From assembly GCF_000411455.1 (NCBI RefSeq), contig NZ_KE150458.1, forward strand, positions 310,001 through 374,000: a DNA stretch of 64,000 nt, written 5' to 3'. The position numbers were made by a program, and so were the translations under genes. The DNA is from Microbacterium sp. oral taxon 186 str. F0373. Its GTDB lineage: Bacteria; Actinomycetota; Actinomycetes; Actinomycetales; Microbacteriaceae. This document shows positions 1-7,804 of the stretch, piece by piece (the first letter of the stretch is position 1; each line of letters starts with the position of its first letter). The notes beneath the pieces are model-generated. The model was not told the origin of the DNA. It searched no databases and saw nothing but the letters and a program-made list of their open reading frames with translations.

Positions 1-173
1 CGATGGCCTCGGCGCCGCCAGGACGTCCGCACCGCCGCAAGGAACGCATCCCACCTGGTGCTGCCGCCCGGCAGGCAGCAGCCGTACTCGCCGGCACCGC
101 AGCACCCTCCACGACCGTGATCAGCCTGGCCGCTTATGAGCAGGCCGCGAAGAACAGGAACACCCTCCGATGA
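1..173 (+). CDS. istA: IS21-family transposase IstA, C-terminal fragment
   Basis: An open frame enters from the window edge (first full codon at position 3) and stops at 171-173. Its last residues read VISLAAYEQAAKNRNTLR, a basic, Ala-rich tail of the kind IstA transposases carry after the catalytic DDE core. The stop overlaps the start of the next gene as ATGA, the coupling usual for istA and istB in IS21 elements. Only the last 56 codons or so are visible, so the assignment rests on position, overlap and the identity of istB rather than on catalytic residues. The gene is cut by the window edge and there is no sign that it is broken. Confidence 0.7.
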   Translation, partial: MASAPPGRPHRRKERIPPGAAARQAAAVLAGTAAPSTTVISLAAYEQAAKNRNTLR

Positions 174-985
174 CCACCACCACGACCGCCCCGGCAACCG
201 CGGCCAGCATCTATCAGCAGCTGCGCGGCCACCTCACCGATCTCAAGCTCGCCGACGCCGCCGACGCGCTCCCATCCGTACTCGACCAGGCCCAAGCCGA
301 GGGCTGGTCGCTGACACAAGCCCTTGAGCATCTGCTGCGAGTCGAGATCACCGCGACCGACGCGCGGCGCCTGGCAGGCCGGTTCCGGTTCGCGAACCTT
401 CCCACCGGGCAGACCCTCGCCGACTTCGACCTCGATGCTGCCAGCGGCATCGACCAGTCCCTGCTTGCAGAACTGGGCACCTGCCGGTTCGTCGACACCG
501 CCACCAACGTGCTCCTCATCGGCCCTCCCGGCGTCGGCAAGACCCACATCGCGACCGGCCTCGGCCACGCCGCCGTCACCGCCGGCTACCGGGTCTACTT
601 CACCTCCGCAGCCGACCTCGCGGCCCGCTGCCACCGCGCCGCAATCGAGGGCAAATGGTCCACCATGATGCGGTTCTTCGCCGGCCCCACCCTGCTCATC
701 ATCGACGAGCTCGGCTACCTGCCACTGCCCGGTGAGGCCGCGTCCGCACTGTTCCAGGTCATCAACCAGCGCTACCTGAAGACCTCGATCGTGATCACCA
801 CGAACCGCCCCGTCGGAGCCTGGGGCGAGATCCTCGGCGACGCCACCGTCGCCGCCGCGATGCTCGACCGACTCCTACACCGATCCGTCGTGATCACCCT
901 CGACGGAGCGTCCTACCGCCTCCGCAACCACCACGCCGCAGCAGACGAACTCCGCCGCATCACCACCGGCACCAACCTGCGCTAA
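170..985 (+). CDS. istB: IS21-family transposition helper ATPase IstB
   Basis: This 271-residue AAA+ ATPase assists the IstA transposase in target-DNA choice and strand transfer. The Walker A motif GPPGVGKT lies near residue 121 and a Walker B LLIIDELGYLP near residue 178. The Sensor-1 region VITTNRP follows, and the length is normal for IstB. It starts at ATG 170 inside the istA stop codon, so the two are translationally coupled. The gene is intact. Directly after it lie two imperfect repeats that look like the right end of the element, so the IS occupies everything from before the window to about 1,048. It interrupts a dprA-like gene. Confidence 0.96.
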   Translation: MTTTTTAPATAASIYQQLRGHLTDLKLADAADALPSVLDQAQAEGWSLTQALEHLLRVEITATDARRLAGRFRFANLPTGQTLADFDLDAASGIDQSLLAELGTCRFVDTATNVLLIGPPGVGKTHIATGLGHAAVTAGYRVYFTSAADLAARCHRAAIEGKWSTMMRFFAGPTLLIIDELGYLPLPGEAASALFQVINQRYLKTSIVITTNRPVGAWGEILGDATVAAAMLDRLLHRSVVITLDGASYRLRNHHAAADELRRITTGTNLR

Positions 986-1003
986 CCTTGCCCCGCGACC
1001 TGA

Positions 1004-1048
1004 GGAATTCCGATGAGCAACTCTGGGGAAATTCGCTGAGCGCCGTCA
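1004..1048 (+). mobile_element. Right end of the IS21-family element with two terminal repeats
   Basis: Two related 16-base stretches, GGAATTCCGATGAGCA at 1004 and GGAAATTCGCTGAGCG at 1027, agree at 12 of 16 positions and lie 23 bases apart. IS21 elements are known to carry repeated transposase-binding sequences near their tips. The likely tip is the TCA at 1046-1048, because the reading frame resumes a recognisable DprA sequence right after it. The exact boundary is inferred; the other end is outside the window. Confidence 0.7.
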
Positions 1049-1503
1049 GCCTCCCAGTGCCAGTCATCTCTGGGCTCGCACGCGGCGCCGACGAGACGGC
1101 GCATCGCGCGGCGCTCCGTCATCGCGTGCTGACGGTAGCTGTACTGCCAAGCGGAGTCGACCACCCGTACCCTGCCGATAACCGTCACCTCGCAGAGCGA
1201 ATCATCGAAGATGGAGGCGCTGTCATCAGCGAGTTCCCACCGGGAACTTCCGCCGGACGGCAGCGTTTTCTGGACCGGAACCGCATCATCGCGGCGCTCG
1301 GGTCGGGGAGCCTCATCGTCGAAGCGGGGGCAGTCTCCGGGACACTCTCAGAAGCACGTCACGCGTATCGACTCGGGCGCGTCCTGACGGCTGTGCCGGG
1401 GACTCCCGGTGCGGACAAGCTCATCGCCGACGGTATGGCATTCCCGATGCTCGGCAGCGCGGACCTGGATGCCCTGCACCATTCGGGGGTCGAGTCATCG
1501 TGA
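1049..1503 (+). pseudogene. dprA/smf-like gene, 5' end removed by the IS21 insertion
   Basis: From just after the IS tip the frame reads VISGLARGADETAHR, then a YPADNRHLAERI block, SEFPPGTSAGRQRFLDRNRIIA and VPGTPG. These are hallmarks of the DprA Rossmann-like domain that loads RecA on incoming single-stranded DNA. The first strand and the early glycine-rich GSR region of the domain are missing. The open frame reaches upstream to 988, but those codons are IS terminal-repeat DNA, so a start there is artificial. The fragment is about 150 codons against roughly 280 to 380 for full DprA. It was probably an accessory copy belonging to the mobile element. I judge it non-functional unless the missing part is supplied elsewhere. 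Confidence 0.82.
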
Positions 1504-1727
1504 CTGCGTTCAGGTTCGTGACGCTGGTCTGCGACCAGTGCTTCACCGCGTTCGACCCCGGCACGGCGCTCACTGAGCGGGACGCGCGAGCGGACGCCAC
1601 TGATCGCGGGTGGACGTCACCTTCACCCGACGAGGACCGGTGCAGAAACTGCTCCGAGGCCGGCTCGCCCCCTGCATCGGGGTCAGACCTAGAGATCGGT
1701 GTGCCCGTGCTGATCTCCGCCCGATGA
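1500..1727 (+). CDS. Small cysteine-pair protein of unknown function
   Basis: A 75-residue protein starting at GTG 1500 and overlapping the dprA fragment stop as GTGA, which implies they were once co-translated. It contains CDQC near residue 11 and CRNC near residue 48, a spacing that fits one four-cysteine zinc-binding site. There is no signal peptide or membrane segment. I do not recognise the family. Similar tiny CxxC proteins are common in actinobacterial phages and plasmids. With the IS upstream, its original promoter may be gone. A real but unassigned gene is the most likely reading. Confidence 0.55.
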   Translation: MTAFRFVTLVCDQCFTAFDPGTALTERDARADATDRGWTSPSPDEDRCRNCSEAGSPPASGSDLEIGVPVLISAR

Positions 1728-1737
1728 TGGTCAGCCC

Positions 1738-1751
1738 TGCCGCAGGGGTGG
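1738..1751 (+). promoter_or_regulatory. Start-associated motif B, copy 1
   Basis: The sequence TGCCGCAGGGGTGG lies 19 bases (first base to first base) before ATG 1757 of the RusA-like gene. The same 14 bases recur at 3096, 9780, 12473 and, on the minus strand, 14247. A GTG inside the motif is in frame with the ATG. Confidence 0.7.
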
Positions 1752-1756
1752 AAGTC

Positions 1757-2668
1757 ATGACGCCGACTGATGAGCAGACCGTGCAGGCTAGTGTGACCAC
1801 TCGCCGTAGGTTCCAGTTCACGGTCAGGGGCCTACCCGCACCGCAAGGCTCGAAGTCGTTCAAGGGGATGTCAAGGGCTGGAAAAGCCATTCTTGCCGAG
1901 TCATCTAAGGCGGTGATGCCGTGGCGTCAGGACGTCGTGTCAGCCGCGTGCGACGCAATCGACAACGAACCCGGGTTCAAACCCTTCGCCGGCCCAGTAC
2001 ACCTCATCGTCGAGTTCTACCTGCCGCGCCCGAAGGGAGCGCCGAAGACGAGACGGGTCGTCCCCGACGTCATGCCTGACCTCTCCAAGCTGATCCGTTC
2101 CACTGAGGACGCGCTCAAGACCGCGGCCGTCTGGCGGGATGATGCACAGGTCGTGGACATCACCACCCGCAAGCGATACGCGACGTTCGGCGATGAACAG
2201 ATCGGTCACCCGTGGGAGCTTCCCGGGATCGGCGCAGTCGTCACCGTAGTCGAACTCGACCACGAAGACACATGGGCGGACATGCCACTCGACATCCACG
2301 CGGCGGCCCGCTTGCCAGCGCCGGCACTGCCAGCCGGTCTATCCGGGCTTCCGTCGACCAGCCGCGCATCTCTCGATGAGTGGGGCGCGGGATCTGTGCT
2401 GATCCCCGCCTCGGCGACGGACTCACGGGCGCGCCAGTTGATTGGCAAGCTGCTGAAAGAATCGGCGGCTCGAGCGCGCCGCTTGCAGGAAGAAGGAATC
2501 GGCCCCTCTCACGCGATCGCGGTGTTCATCGAGGACGGGGCGATCCGGCTCGCCAGCCCCTTCGGGAGGCCACTCACGCCGCTTCAGCATGATGTCCTCC
2601 AACTCGCACGTGAAGCGCGGGAAGCTGACACCGAGATAGTGGTCGTGCTCGCGGCCACGGTTGAGTGA
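1757..2668 (+). CDS. RusA-like Holliday junction resolvase with C-terminal extension
   Basis: A 303-residue protein. Residues 20 to about 165 match the RusA endonuclease fold: an early VRGLPAPQGSKSF, a FYLPRPKGAPK strand, then PDLSKLIRSTEDAL and VWRDDAQVVDI with the metal-binding acidic residues and conserved Lys. The PDLDK-type motif reads PDLSK here, so one of the usual aspartates is Ser. RusA enzymes cut four-way DNA junctions and are typical phage recombination genes. The start at ATG 1757 is chosen because motif B ends just before it. The frame is open further up to 1610, but that part is low-complexity. The last 130 residues are an extension of unknown role with a charged helical stretch. 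Activity is likely but untested. Confidence 0.8.
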   Translation: MTPTDEQTVQASVTTRRRFQFTVRGLPAPQGSKSFKGMSRAGKAILAESSKAVMPWRQDVVSAACDAIDNEPGFKPFAGPVHLIVEFYLPRPKGAPKTRRVVPDVMPDLSKLIRSTEDALKTAAVWRDDAQVVDITTRKRYATFGDEQIGHPWELPGIGAVVTVVELDHEDTWADMPLDIHAAARLPAPALPAGLSGLPSTSRASLDEWGAGSVLIPASATDSRARQLIGKLLKESAARARRLQEEGIGPSHAIAVFIEDGAIRLASPFGRPLTPLQHDVLQLAREAREADTEIVVVLAATVE

Positions 2669-2762
2669 GATCGCGGCGGACACCGTGATGAGCATGCTCG
2701 CTATGGAGAACGTCGCAGGCTCGGCGTAGTGTTCACGGCGGCCGGAGAAAGGTCCGGCTCTC

Positions 2763-3068
2763 ATGGGAACCTCGAAGAGATACGCGCACGTGGTGGCGCA
2801 GCAGATCAACGACCGTCTCGTCGACGTCGTGGCGCGCGGGGCGAAGCTTGAGAGCCTCACGGATCTAGAGCTCGAACTTGACCGTCTCCCCATAACGATC
2901 GATCCGCTCCCGAAGCCCGTCAGCGCGTGGGTCCGCTTCGACAGGATTCCCGTGCGTGTTGACGCCGAAGCCTGCCGATGGACGAGCACGGCCGTGGGGA
3001 TCCGCTTCCGCGTGGGTGAGACCACCCACCGCTGCTGGGTGTGGCGAGGGGCAGTGGAAGACCGATAG
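2763..3068 (+). CDS. Small conserved-looking protein of the accessory element
   Basis: A 101-residue cytoplasmic protein, unrecognised. It begins MGTSKRYAHVVAQQ, has a charged helical first half and an aromatic second half (AWVRF, RCWVWRGAVEDR) that suggests a small beta domain. It starts at ATG 2763 just after a short hairpin (GCCGGA, six-base loop, TCCGGC at 2740-2757), which may affect translation or mark the end of the upstream transcript. A TAGTGT box at 2727-2732 could be its promoter. Base use matches its neighbours. It is probably a real element-specific gene. Confidence 0.6.
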   Translation: MGTSKRYAHVVAQQINDRLVDVVARGAKLESLTDLELELDRLPITIDPLPKPVSAWVRFDRIPVRVDAEACRWTSTAVGIRFRVGETTHRCWVWRGAVEDR

Positions 3069-3095
3069 CTCTGTCCGGCCGATGCGGACTCTTGG

Positions 3096-3109
3096 TGCCG
3101 CAGGGGTGG
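3096..3109 (+). promoter_or_regulatory. Start-associated motif B, copy 2
   Basis: An exact TGCCGCAGGGGTGG 47 bases before ATG 3143 of the first pilin-like gene. The ATG-proximal part seen in copies 1 and 3 is not preserved, so the distance to the start is longer. The GTG inside the motif is not in frame with this gene. Confidence 0.65.
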
Positions 3110-3142
3110 TTTGCAAGCAACTACCGGAGCGTGATCTCATCC

Positions 3143-4204
3143 ATGGCCAATCCCTTCCTCGTCCTCGGCGGAATCGCCGTCGGCATCGTGACCGCAGGAA
3201 TCGGGGTACTTGCTGTGCCGGGATGGATCGGCGCCGCTCAGGACTCCGCCGCGGTCAATGACCTGAGCGTGATCCGAGCGGCGGAATCCGCAGCGGTACT
3301 TCACCTCGGCGAGTACACCGACGACGACCATCTTCTGGCTTCCGGTGAGCTGGGAGTGAAGGTCCAGGCGTCTGCTGGTACCGATCTCGTCGGGCTATCC
3401 GCGGATGCGGACCGGTCATGGTGCGCCGTCACGCGCTCGAAGACGGGTGTCTACTTCGCAGCTTCGCAGGCGGTCACCTCACACGCGAGCAACTCCGACC
3501 CTTCCACAGCGATGTCGGCCGCTGGGTGCACATCTGCGGACGCGGACGCTGTTCTGGCTGCAGGCTTCGGCGCATTCGTCGAGGAGAGCCGAAACCTCGC
3601 ACTCAACCCACTCGGGGGCGCATGGAAGCCCACCAGTCAGGCTGGGATCGGGTTCGACACCACCCGCTGGGGAGCGTACGGCGCTTACTCGCTTCAAGGC
3701 GAGTGGGTGCGATTCACCAGGACCACCGCCAACAACAGCAGCTACGGCTTCCACCTGAGCGGGAACCCCGAATCGGCTGGGACCGTGAGCGCGCAGATGA
3801 TGGCGGTCGTGCCGGGGGAGACGTACACGCTCAGTCTCGATGCCCGGCTGTCCGCAGGCGGGTCGGGGGACTCACAGCTGCGTGTTCGATACGCGAACGA
3901 ACTGAACCAATGGGTGGCAACACCGCCGAGCGCGATCGCGATCAGCGGGATCAGCGACGAAACCCGAACCTACACACTCACCTTCATCCCGCCAGCCGGG
4001 GCAACGCGGATCGCCGCCTACTTCGTGAGCTCAGCAGTGCCGGCCGGTGGTTACATCGAGGCAACTCACCTGTTCCTGTCGCGAGGGGCCACGCCTGCCC
4101 GGTATTTCGACGAGACCACCCCGGTCGATTACATGCACAGGTTCGCGTGGACCGGGCCGAGGAACCTCTCCGAGAGCGTGATGCTTATCCGCTCGAAGGG
4201 CTAG
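3143..4204 (+). CDS. Pilin-like protein 1 with lectin-like C-terminal domain
   Basis: A 353-residue secreted or membrane-anchored protein. Residues 1-28 (MANPFLVLGGIAVGIVTAGI onward) form one hydrophobic segment, followed by AAQDSAAVNDLSVIRAAESA. That stretch aligns in pattern with the N-terminal helix of type IV pilins, which typically read AxxDSxxxSDLxxxxxAxE. Residues 70-110 with WCAV (Cys94) resemble the pilin beta region, and Cys129 could pair with Cys94. The usual prepilin-peptidase site (Gly-Phe-Thr with Glu at +5) is absent. Residues 150-353 form a separate beta-rich domain with GETYTLSLDARL and a TRTYTLTFIPPAG strand, like carbohydrate-binding modules in phage and surface proteins. 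ATG 3143 matches the shared MANPFLVLG start of two paralogs (9799, 14201). The family name and function are unknown; an adhesin or structural role is inferred. Confidence 0.6.
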   Translation: MANPFLVLGGIAVGIVTAGIGVLAVPGWIGAAQDSAAVNDLSVIRAAESAAVLHLGEYTDDDHLLASGELGVKVQASAGTDLVGLSADADRSWCAVTRSKTGVYFAASQAVTSHASNSDPSTAMSAAGCTSADADAVLAAGFGAFVEESRNLALNPLGGAWKPTSQAGIGFDTTRWGAYGAYSLQGEWVRFTRTTANNSSYGFHLSGNPESAGTVSAQMMAVVPGETYTLSLDARLSAGGSGDSQLRVRYANELNQWVATPPSAIAISGISDETRTYTLTFIPPAGATRIAAYFVSSAVPAGGYIEATHLFLSRGATPARYFDETTPVDYMHRFAWTGPRNLSESVMLIRSKG

Positions 4205-4220
4205 TGGGCGACACGCGGTA

Positions 4221-4234
4221 CCGTGCATGTGGTG
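4221..4234 (+). promoter_or_regulatory. Start-associated motif A, copy 1
   Basis: CCGTGCATGTGGTG sits immediately before ligA. The first GTG (4223) is exactly 15 bases before ATG 4238, the same spacing as in five other genes in this element. Here the motif runs into GGTGATC, an extended match to the 16S anti-Shine-Dalgarno sequence. Confidence 0.75.
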
Positions 4235-4237
4235 ATC

Positions 4238-6244
4238 ATGAACGCCTTCCACGAACGCTCTGACTACACCGCCGCCGTCGAACGTGCCGTCCAGGCCGCC
4301 GGCGCCTACTACGACGGCTACACGCCGATGATGACGGACGCCGAGTATGACGAGCTCCTTGCGGGCATCCAGGCTTACGAGCGTGAGAACCCGGACCACG
4401 TCGTGGAGCATGGGCTTTTCACCGTGGTCGCGGCGGGGGTCGGTCCGGCCGGAGATGTCCCGCACCCGACCCCGATGCTCTCTCTCGAGAAGGTCAAGAG
4501 CGAAGCCGACATCCGGAGGCTCCTCGAGCGCGTCATGGACGTCTCCGGTGGCCACGAGTCCACGCTGGTGTCGGTTCAGCCCAAGCTGGACGGGATCGCC
4601 ATCCGGGCCATCTACAGCGATGCGAAGCTTGCTCAGGTAGTCACCCGTGGGGACGGGCAAGCTGGAGAAGACGTGACCGAACGCGTCCTCCGAGAGGGCG
4701 TGATCGTGAATGGGCTTCCGGAGTTCATCGGCACGAGCGCGCCGGTCGGTTTCGAGGTTCGCGGTGAGCTCGTCATGACGGTCGATGATTTCGCCCGATC
4801 CAACGCCAATCGCATCGCGTCTGGGAAGGTGGGATTCGCCAACCCCCGTAACGCGGCGGCCGGATCCGTCCGTGCGGAGACCCTCGGCTACGAGGTCCAG
4901 ATGACCTTCGTCACCTACGAGCATGACGGTATCCCGGCAGACTCCGCCGCCGCCGATGCGTTCATCTACGCTGATCAACTGCCCGGCGCCAAGACCGCCA
5001 GCGCACGACAGTATCGCGGCGTCATCATGGCGTTGGAGGAGTTCGGCGCGATGCGAGCTGAGTACAGCTACCCGACCGACGGTGCCGTGATCAAGGCCAT
5101 CGACCCGGCCGTTCGATCCCGGATGGGCAGCGGTTCACGCTCGCCGAAGTGGGCAGTCGCGTACAAGTACGAGGCGCAGACGGGAGAGACCACGATCCGC
5201 GACATCCTCGTGGAGGTGGGCCGCACCGGCAACCTCTCGTTCACTGCTGTGTTCGACCCGGTCCTTGTGGACGGCTCCACGATCAGCCGCGCCTCGTTGC
5301 ACAACACTTCGCTGATCGCAGAGAAGGACATCCGAATCGGCTCGAAGGCGACCGTCTACAAAGCGAACGACATCATCCCTCAGGTTCTCTCTGTCACCAA
5401 TGACGAGACCACCGTTCCGTGGGCTCCGCCGACCGAGGACGCCGATGGTTTCCCATATGTGCAGCGCGGCAAGTTCCTCACCTCCACCAATCCTGCTGAG
5501 TCGGTTGGCGCGCTCATCCGCTACGCTGCGTCGCGCGACGTCCTTGACATCGACGGACTCGGCTCCGAGATCGCCGATGCCCTCGTCGATGGCAACCGTG
5601 TTGAGCGGCTTGACCACCTCTTCACCCTGACGGAAGAGCAGCTCGCGAATCTGCCGATGGGTGAGACTTCCACTGGCGCCGTACGCAGACTCGGAGTGGC
5701 AAACGCCGCGAAGGTCTACGCGAACATCCAGCGAGCGAAGTCGCAGCCTCTGAATCGCGTCATAACTGCCCTCGGCGTCCGCATGACCGGACGAACGTTT
5801 GGGCGTCGTCTCGCAGCTCACTTCCGCAGCCTCGACGCACTGCTCGCCGCGACGCCCAACGACCTCCAACGGGTCGAGGGGATCGCCGCTGGCCGGGCCG
5901 AAGTGATCTACGCAGGTGTGCAGAAGAACCGAACGGTCATCGAGAACCTCATCGACCTCGGTGTGGCTTCCGAAGCTGAGACCCCAGCTGCCGGCGCCGA
6001 CCTGCTCACCGGGCTCTCCGTTGTCGTCACAGGGTCCACGAAGGGCACGAAGCTCGAAGCATACGGTCGGAACGAGATGAACGAGCTCATCGAACGTCAC
6101 GGCGGCAAGTCCTCCGGTTCGGTGTCGAAGAACACGTCCCTCCTCGTCGCAGGGGACGGCGCTGGCTCGAAGCTCGCCAAGGCACAGGAACTCGGCATCG
6201 AGACAATCACGCCGGACGAGTTCGCAGAGAGGATCGGGTTGTGA
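4238..6244 (+). CDS. ligA: NAD-dependent DNA ligase, element-encoded, without zinc-finger cysteines
   Basis: A 668-residue LigA that seals nicks using NAD. The adenylation domain has the nucleotidyl-lysine motif KLDG (Lys116), EVRGE and a FANPRNAAAGSVR block. An OB fold, helix-hairpin-helix repeats (VEGIAAGRAE) and a C-terminal BRCT domain from about residue 590 (LTGLSVVVTGSTKG) follow. The N-terminal Ia region keeps YYDGYTPMMTDAEYDEL. The short segment that normally holds four zinc-binding cysteines (residues 394-420, from PWAPPTEDADGF) has none. Length and order are otherwise standard. ATG 4238 is preferred over GTG 4223 because the latter is the first codon of motif A. The stop overlaps the next gene as GTGA. 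The host presumably has its own ligA elsewhere; this copy may serve element replication or recombination. Confidence 0.94.
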   Translation: MNAFHERSDYTAAVERAVQAAGAYYDGYTPMMTDAEYDELLAGIQAYERENPDHVVEHGLFTVVAAGVGPAGDVPHPTPMLSLEKVKSEADIRRLLERVMDVSGGHESTLVSVQPKLDGIAIRAIYSDAKLAQVVTRGDGQAGEDVTERVLREGVIVNGLPEFIGTSAPVGFEVRGELVMTVDDFARSNANRIASGKVGFANPRNAAAGSVRAETLGYEVQMTFVTYEHDGIPADSAAADAFIYADQLPGAKTASARQYRGVIMALEEFGAMRAEYSYPTDGAVIKAIDPAVRSRMGSGSRSPKWAVAYKYEAQTGETTIRDILVEVGRTGNLSFTAVFDPVLVDGSTISRASLHNTSLIAEKDIRIGSKATVYKANDIIPQVLSVTNDETTVPWAPPTEDADGFPYVQRGKFLTSTNPAESVGALIRYAASRDVLDIDGLGSEIADALVDGNRVERLDHLFTLTEEQLANLPMGETSTGAVRRLGVANAAKVYANIQRAKSQPLNRVITALGVRMTGRTFGRRLAAHFRSLDALLAATPNDLQRVEGIAAGRAEVIYAGVQKNRTVIENLIDLGVASEAETPAAGADLLTGLSVVVTGSTKGTKLEAYGRNEMNELIERHGGKSSGSVSKNTSLLVAGDGAGSKLAKAQELGIETITPDEFAERIGL

Positions 6245-6429
6245 GCGACGAAACGCCGACCTCTTGCGAGGAGACACCTCGACCATGGTTGTGCCCCCTG
6301 CTCCTCGCGCCGACGGTCGAGCTAGATCCCCTCGGTCCGTTCCTATGCGTCCCCGGAGCGAACCTTGTTGACCTCAGCGACGTACATGATGGCGGCCTTC
6401 TTGACCCGCTGGACCGAGGCCCGGTGTGA
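6241..6429 (+). CDS. Small hypothetical protein coupled to ligA
   Basis: A 62-residue product starting at GTG 6241 within the ligA stop and ending in the start region of the next gene, so three genes form a tight run. It has two cysteines near the start (TSCEET, WLCPLL) and is acidic and proline-rich. No family is recognised. The overlaps on both sides are the main support that it is translated. Confidence 0.5.
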   Translation: MSDETPTSCEETPRPWLCPLLLAPTVELDPLGPFLCVPGANLVDLSDVHDGGLLDPLDRGPV

Positions 6430-6941
6430 TGGCCGGTTATGACCACGCGGCGAGTGAACGCGCCCGCGCGCGCCTGCGACTCGAGCATTGCGTCAGCATC
6501 GAGTGGTTGCCGGGTGCGATCGAGTGGTCCTGCTCATGTTCCGCACGCTCCGCTGTCAGCGGCGGCTATCGCACGGAGAGCCAGGTGAACGCCTCGAAGG
6601 ATCGGCACCTGAGGGCCGCGCAGCGACGCATCTACAAAGAGGAATGCGGCATCTTCGCCCCGATCACGATCCGCCGCGACCACACGTTCGTCTACCGCGG
6701 CAGGGCGTATCGCATCACACAGGGCAGCGACCGCGGCACCGCCGAATGGGACGGGTATTCCATCGTTGCGATCCTCTCCGACATCCCTGGCGATGAGGTG
6801 ACAGTCGAAGAGGGCTTCTGGGCGATGAGCGATGTTCGCGCCTACCTGACGAAGGCGCAGGCGGAGAGCTGGGAATACCTGCCTGACGTCAACGGGAACG
6901 ACCCGCACACGCCTGACCCTTCGGACCGCGACGAGCTGTAG
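6429..6941 (+). CDS. Hypothetical protein of the accessory element
   Basis: A 170-residue protein, not recognised. The first 60 residues include CVSIEWLPGAIEWSCSCSAR, with three close cysteines in the pattern of a small metal site. The second part reads YRGRAYRITQGSDRGTAEWDGYSIVAIL, a beta-rich segment. It starts at ATG 6429 directly after the upstream stop (a GTG at 6426 is also possible). Together with ligA and the gene between them it probably forms one transcript led by motif A. No catalytic motif is evident. Confidence 0.6.
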   Translation: MAGYDHAASERARARLRLEHCVSIEWLPGAIEWSCSCSARSAVSGGYRTESQVNASKDRHLRAAQRRIYKEECGIFAPITIRRDHTFVYRGRAYRITQGSDRGTAEWDGYSIVAILSDIPGDEVTVEEGFWAMSDVRAYLTKAQAESWEYLPDVNGNDPHTPDPSDRDEL

Positions 6942-6965
6942 GCTCAACGCGACGAGAGGCTCAGC

Positions 6966-7151
6966 ATGGGGAACATAGTGTGGGGCGCCGGCCACCGAGC
7001 CGGATTGGCTGAGGGGGTTGCGATGGGGCGTCGTCAGACTGTCTTCGCCGTGCTCAAGGTGGCTGTGGTCATCGCGCCGATCGCCATCGATCAGTGGCGC
7101 AGGTCTCGCGACAGAGCAGTCGAGAAGGCCCTGGCGCGCACCTCCGAGTGA
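6966..7151 (+). CDS. Small single-pass membrane protein
   Basis: A 61-residue protein with a clear Shine-Dalgarno (GAGAGG) seven bases before ATG 6966. Residues 26-41 (VFAVLKVAVVIAPIAI) form one membrane helix followed by a basic WRRSRDRAVEK tail, so the C-terminus is probably cytoplasmic. There is no family assignment. Tiny membrane proteins next to phage or plasmid genes can be holin-like or immunity proteins, but nothing here decides it. Confidence 0.5.
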   Translation: MGNIVWGAGHRAGLAEGVAMGRRQTVFAVLKVAVVIAPIAIDQWRRSRDRAVEKALARTSE

Positions 7152-7328
7152 TTCCGCCGTAGCGCTGGCGGTGGATGCCGACGCCGACCCAGTCAGCGAA
7201 CACGTTGTGCCTCCACTGACCGTAATCGACGTCTTGCGGAGACGGCTCAATCGCGGACTGGCAGCCCGACGTAGAACATGCGAAAGAGCTGCGGAACAGT
7301 CTCAGGCGGCCGCCTCCGACTGATCCGA

Positions 7329-7342
7329 CTGTGCATGTGGTG
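7329..7342 (+). promoter_or_regulatory. Start-associated motif A, copy 2
   Basis: CTGTGCATGTGGTG, one mismatch to copy 1, with GTG 7331 exactly 15 bases before ATG 7346. Confidence 0.72.
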
Positions 7343-7345
7343 AGC

Positions 7346-7804
7346 ATGCAGTTCGATATCGGTTCCTTCTTCATCGGCCTGGCGGTTCTGCCGGCGACCG
7401 CTGCGCTGGTCAAAGTGGCCATCACGCTCGTCTCACTCTTCGTGTTGCGCACGATCGCGCCCGACGGTTGTTTGGTGTGCGATCACCGTGGCAGCTGGAA
7501 GGTCGGGGAGCGTTCGAACGCCGCTTACTACCTCGATGATCTCCGCCATGACGTTCTCTGGAGACGGAGGCGTTGGCACGGAGCGGCATGGCGTGCGCAT
7601 CGCTGGAACTCCGCCTGGGTCGACGGCGGTGAGGAGCACACCGTCAGTTGCGACCGTCCGGGCTGCGAAATCCTGGGCGTGCGCGGGCCCTACAGCGACC
7701 GCCCCATCGCGGCTGCCGTCGGCCGGCAGCATGAGCTCGCCTGCCATAGTGGATCCGTGACGACGAGTGTGAAGACTTCGCCGGCGAAGGCGACCGTGCC
7801 GTGA
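7346..7804 (+). CDS. Hypothetical membrane protein with cysteine pairs
   Basis: A 152-residue protein whose first 35 residues (IGSFFIGLAVLPATAALVKV onward) form one or two membrane helices. A basic cytoplasmic part follows with CLVC near residue 43 and CDRPGC near residue 104, which could bind a metal together. It starts at ATG 7346 after motif A and ends overlapping the next start as GTGA. The product is unknown. The pairing with the next cysteine-containing gene suggests they act together. Confidence 0.55.
   Translation: MQFDIGSFFIGLAVLPATAALVKVAITLVSLFVLRTIAPDGCLVCDHRGSWKVGERSNAAYYLDDLRHDVLWRRRRWHGAAWRAHRWNSAWVDGGEEHTVSCDRPGCEILGVRGPYSDRPIAAAVGRQHELACHSGSVTTSVKTSPAKATVP

Noticed and set aside
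988..1048. A start for the DprA-like protein at 988
   Set aside because: These codons are IS21 terminal-repeat DNA; no DprA residues appear before 1049.
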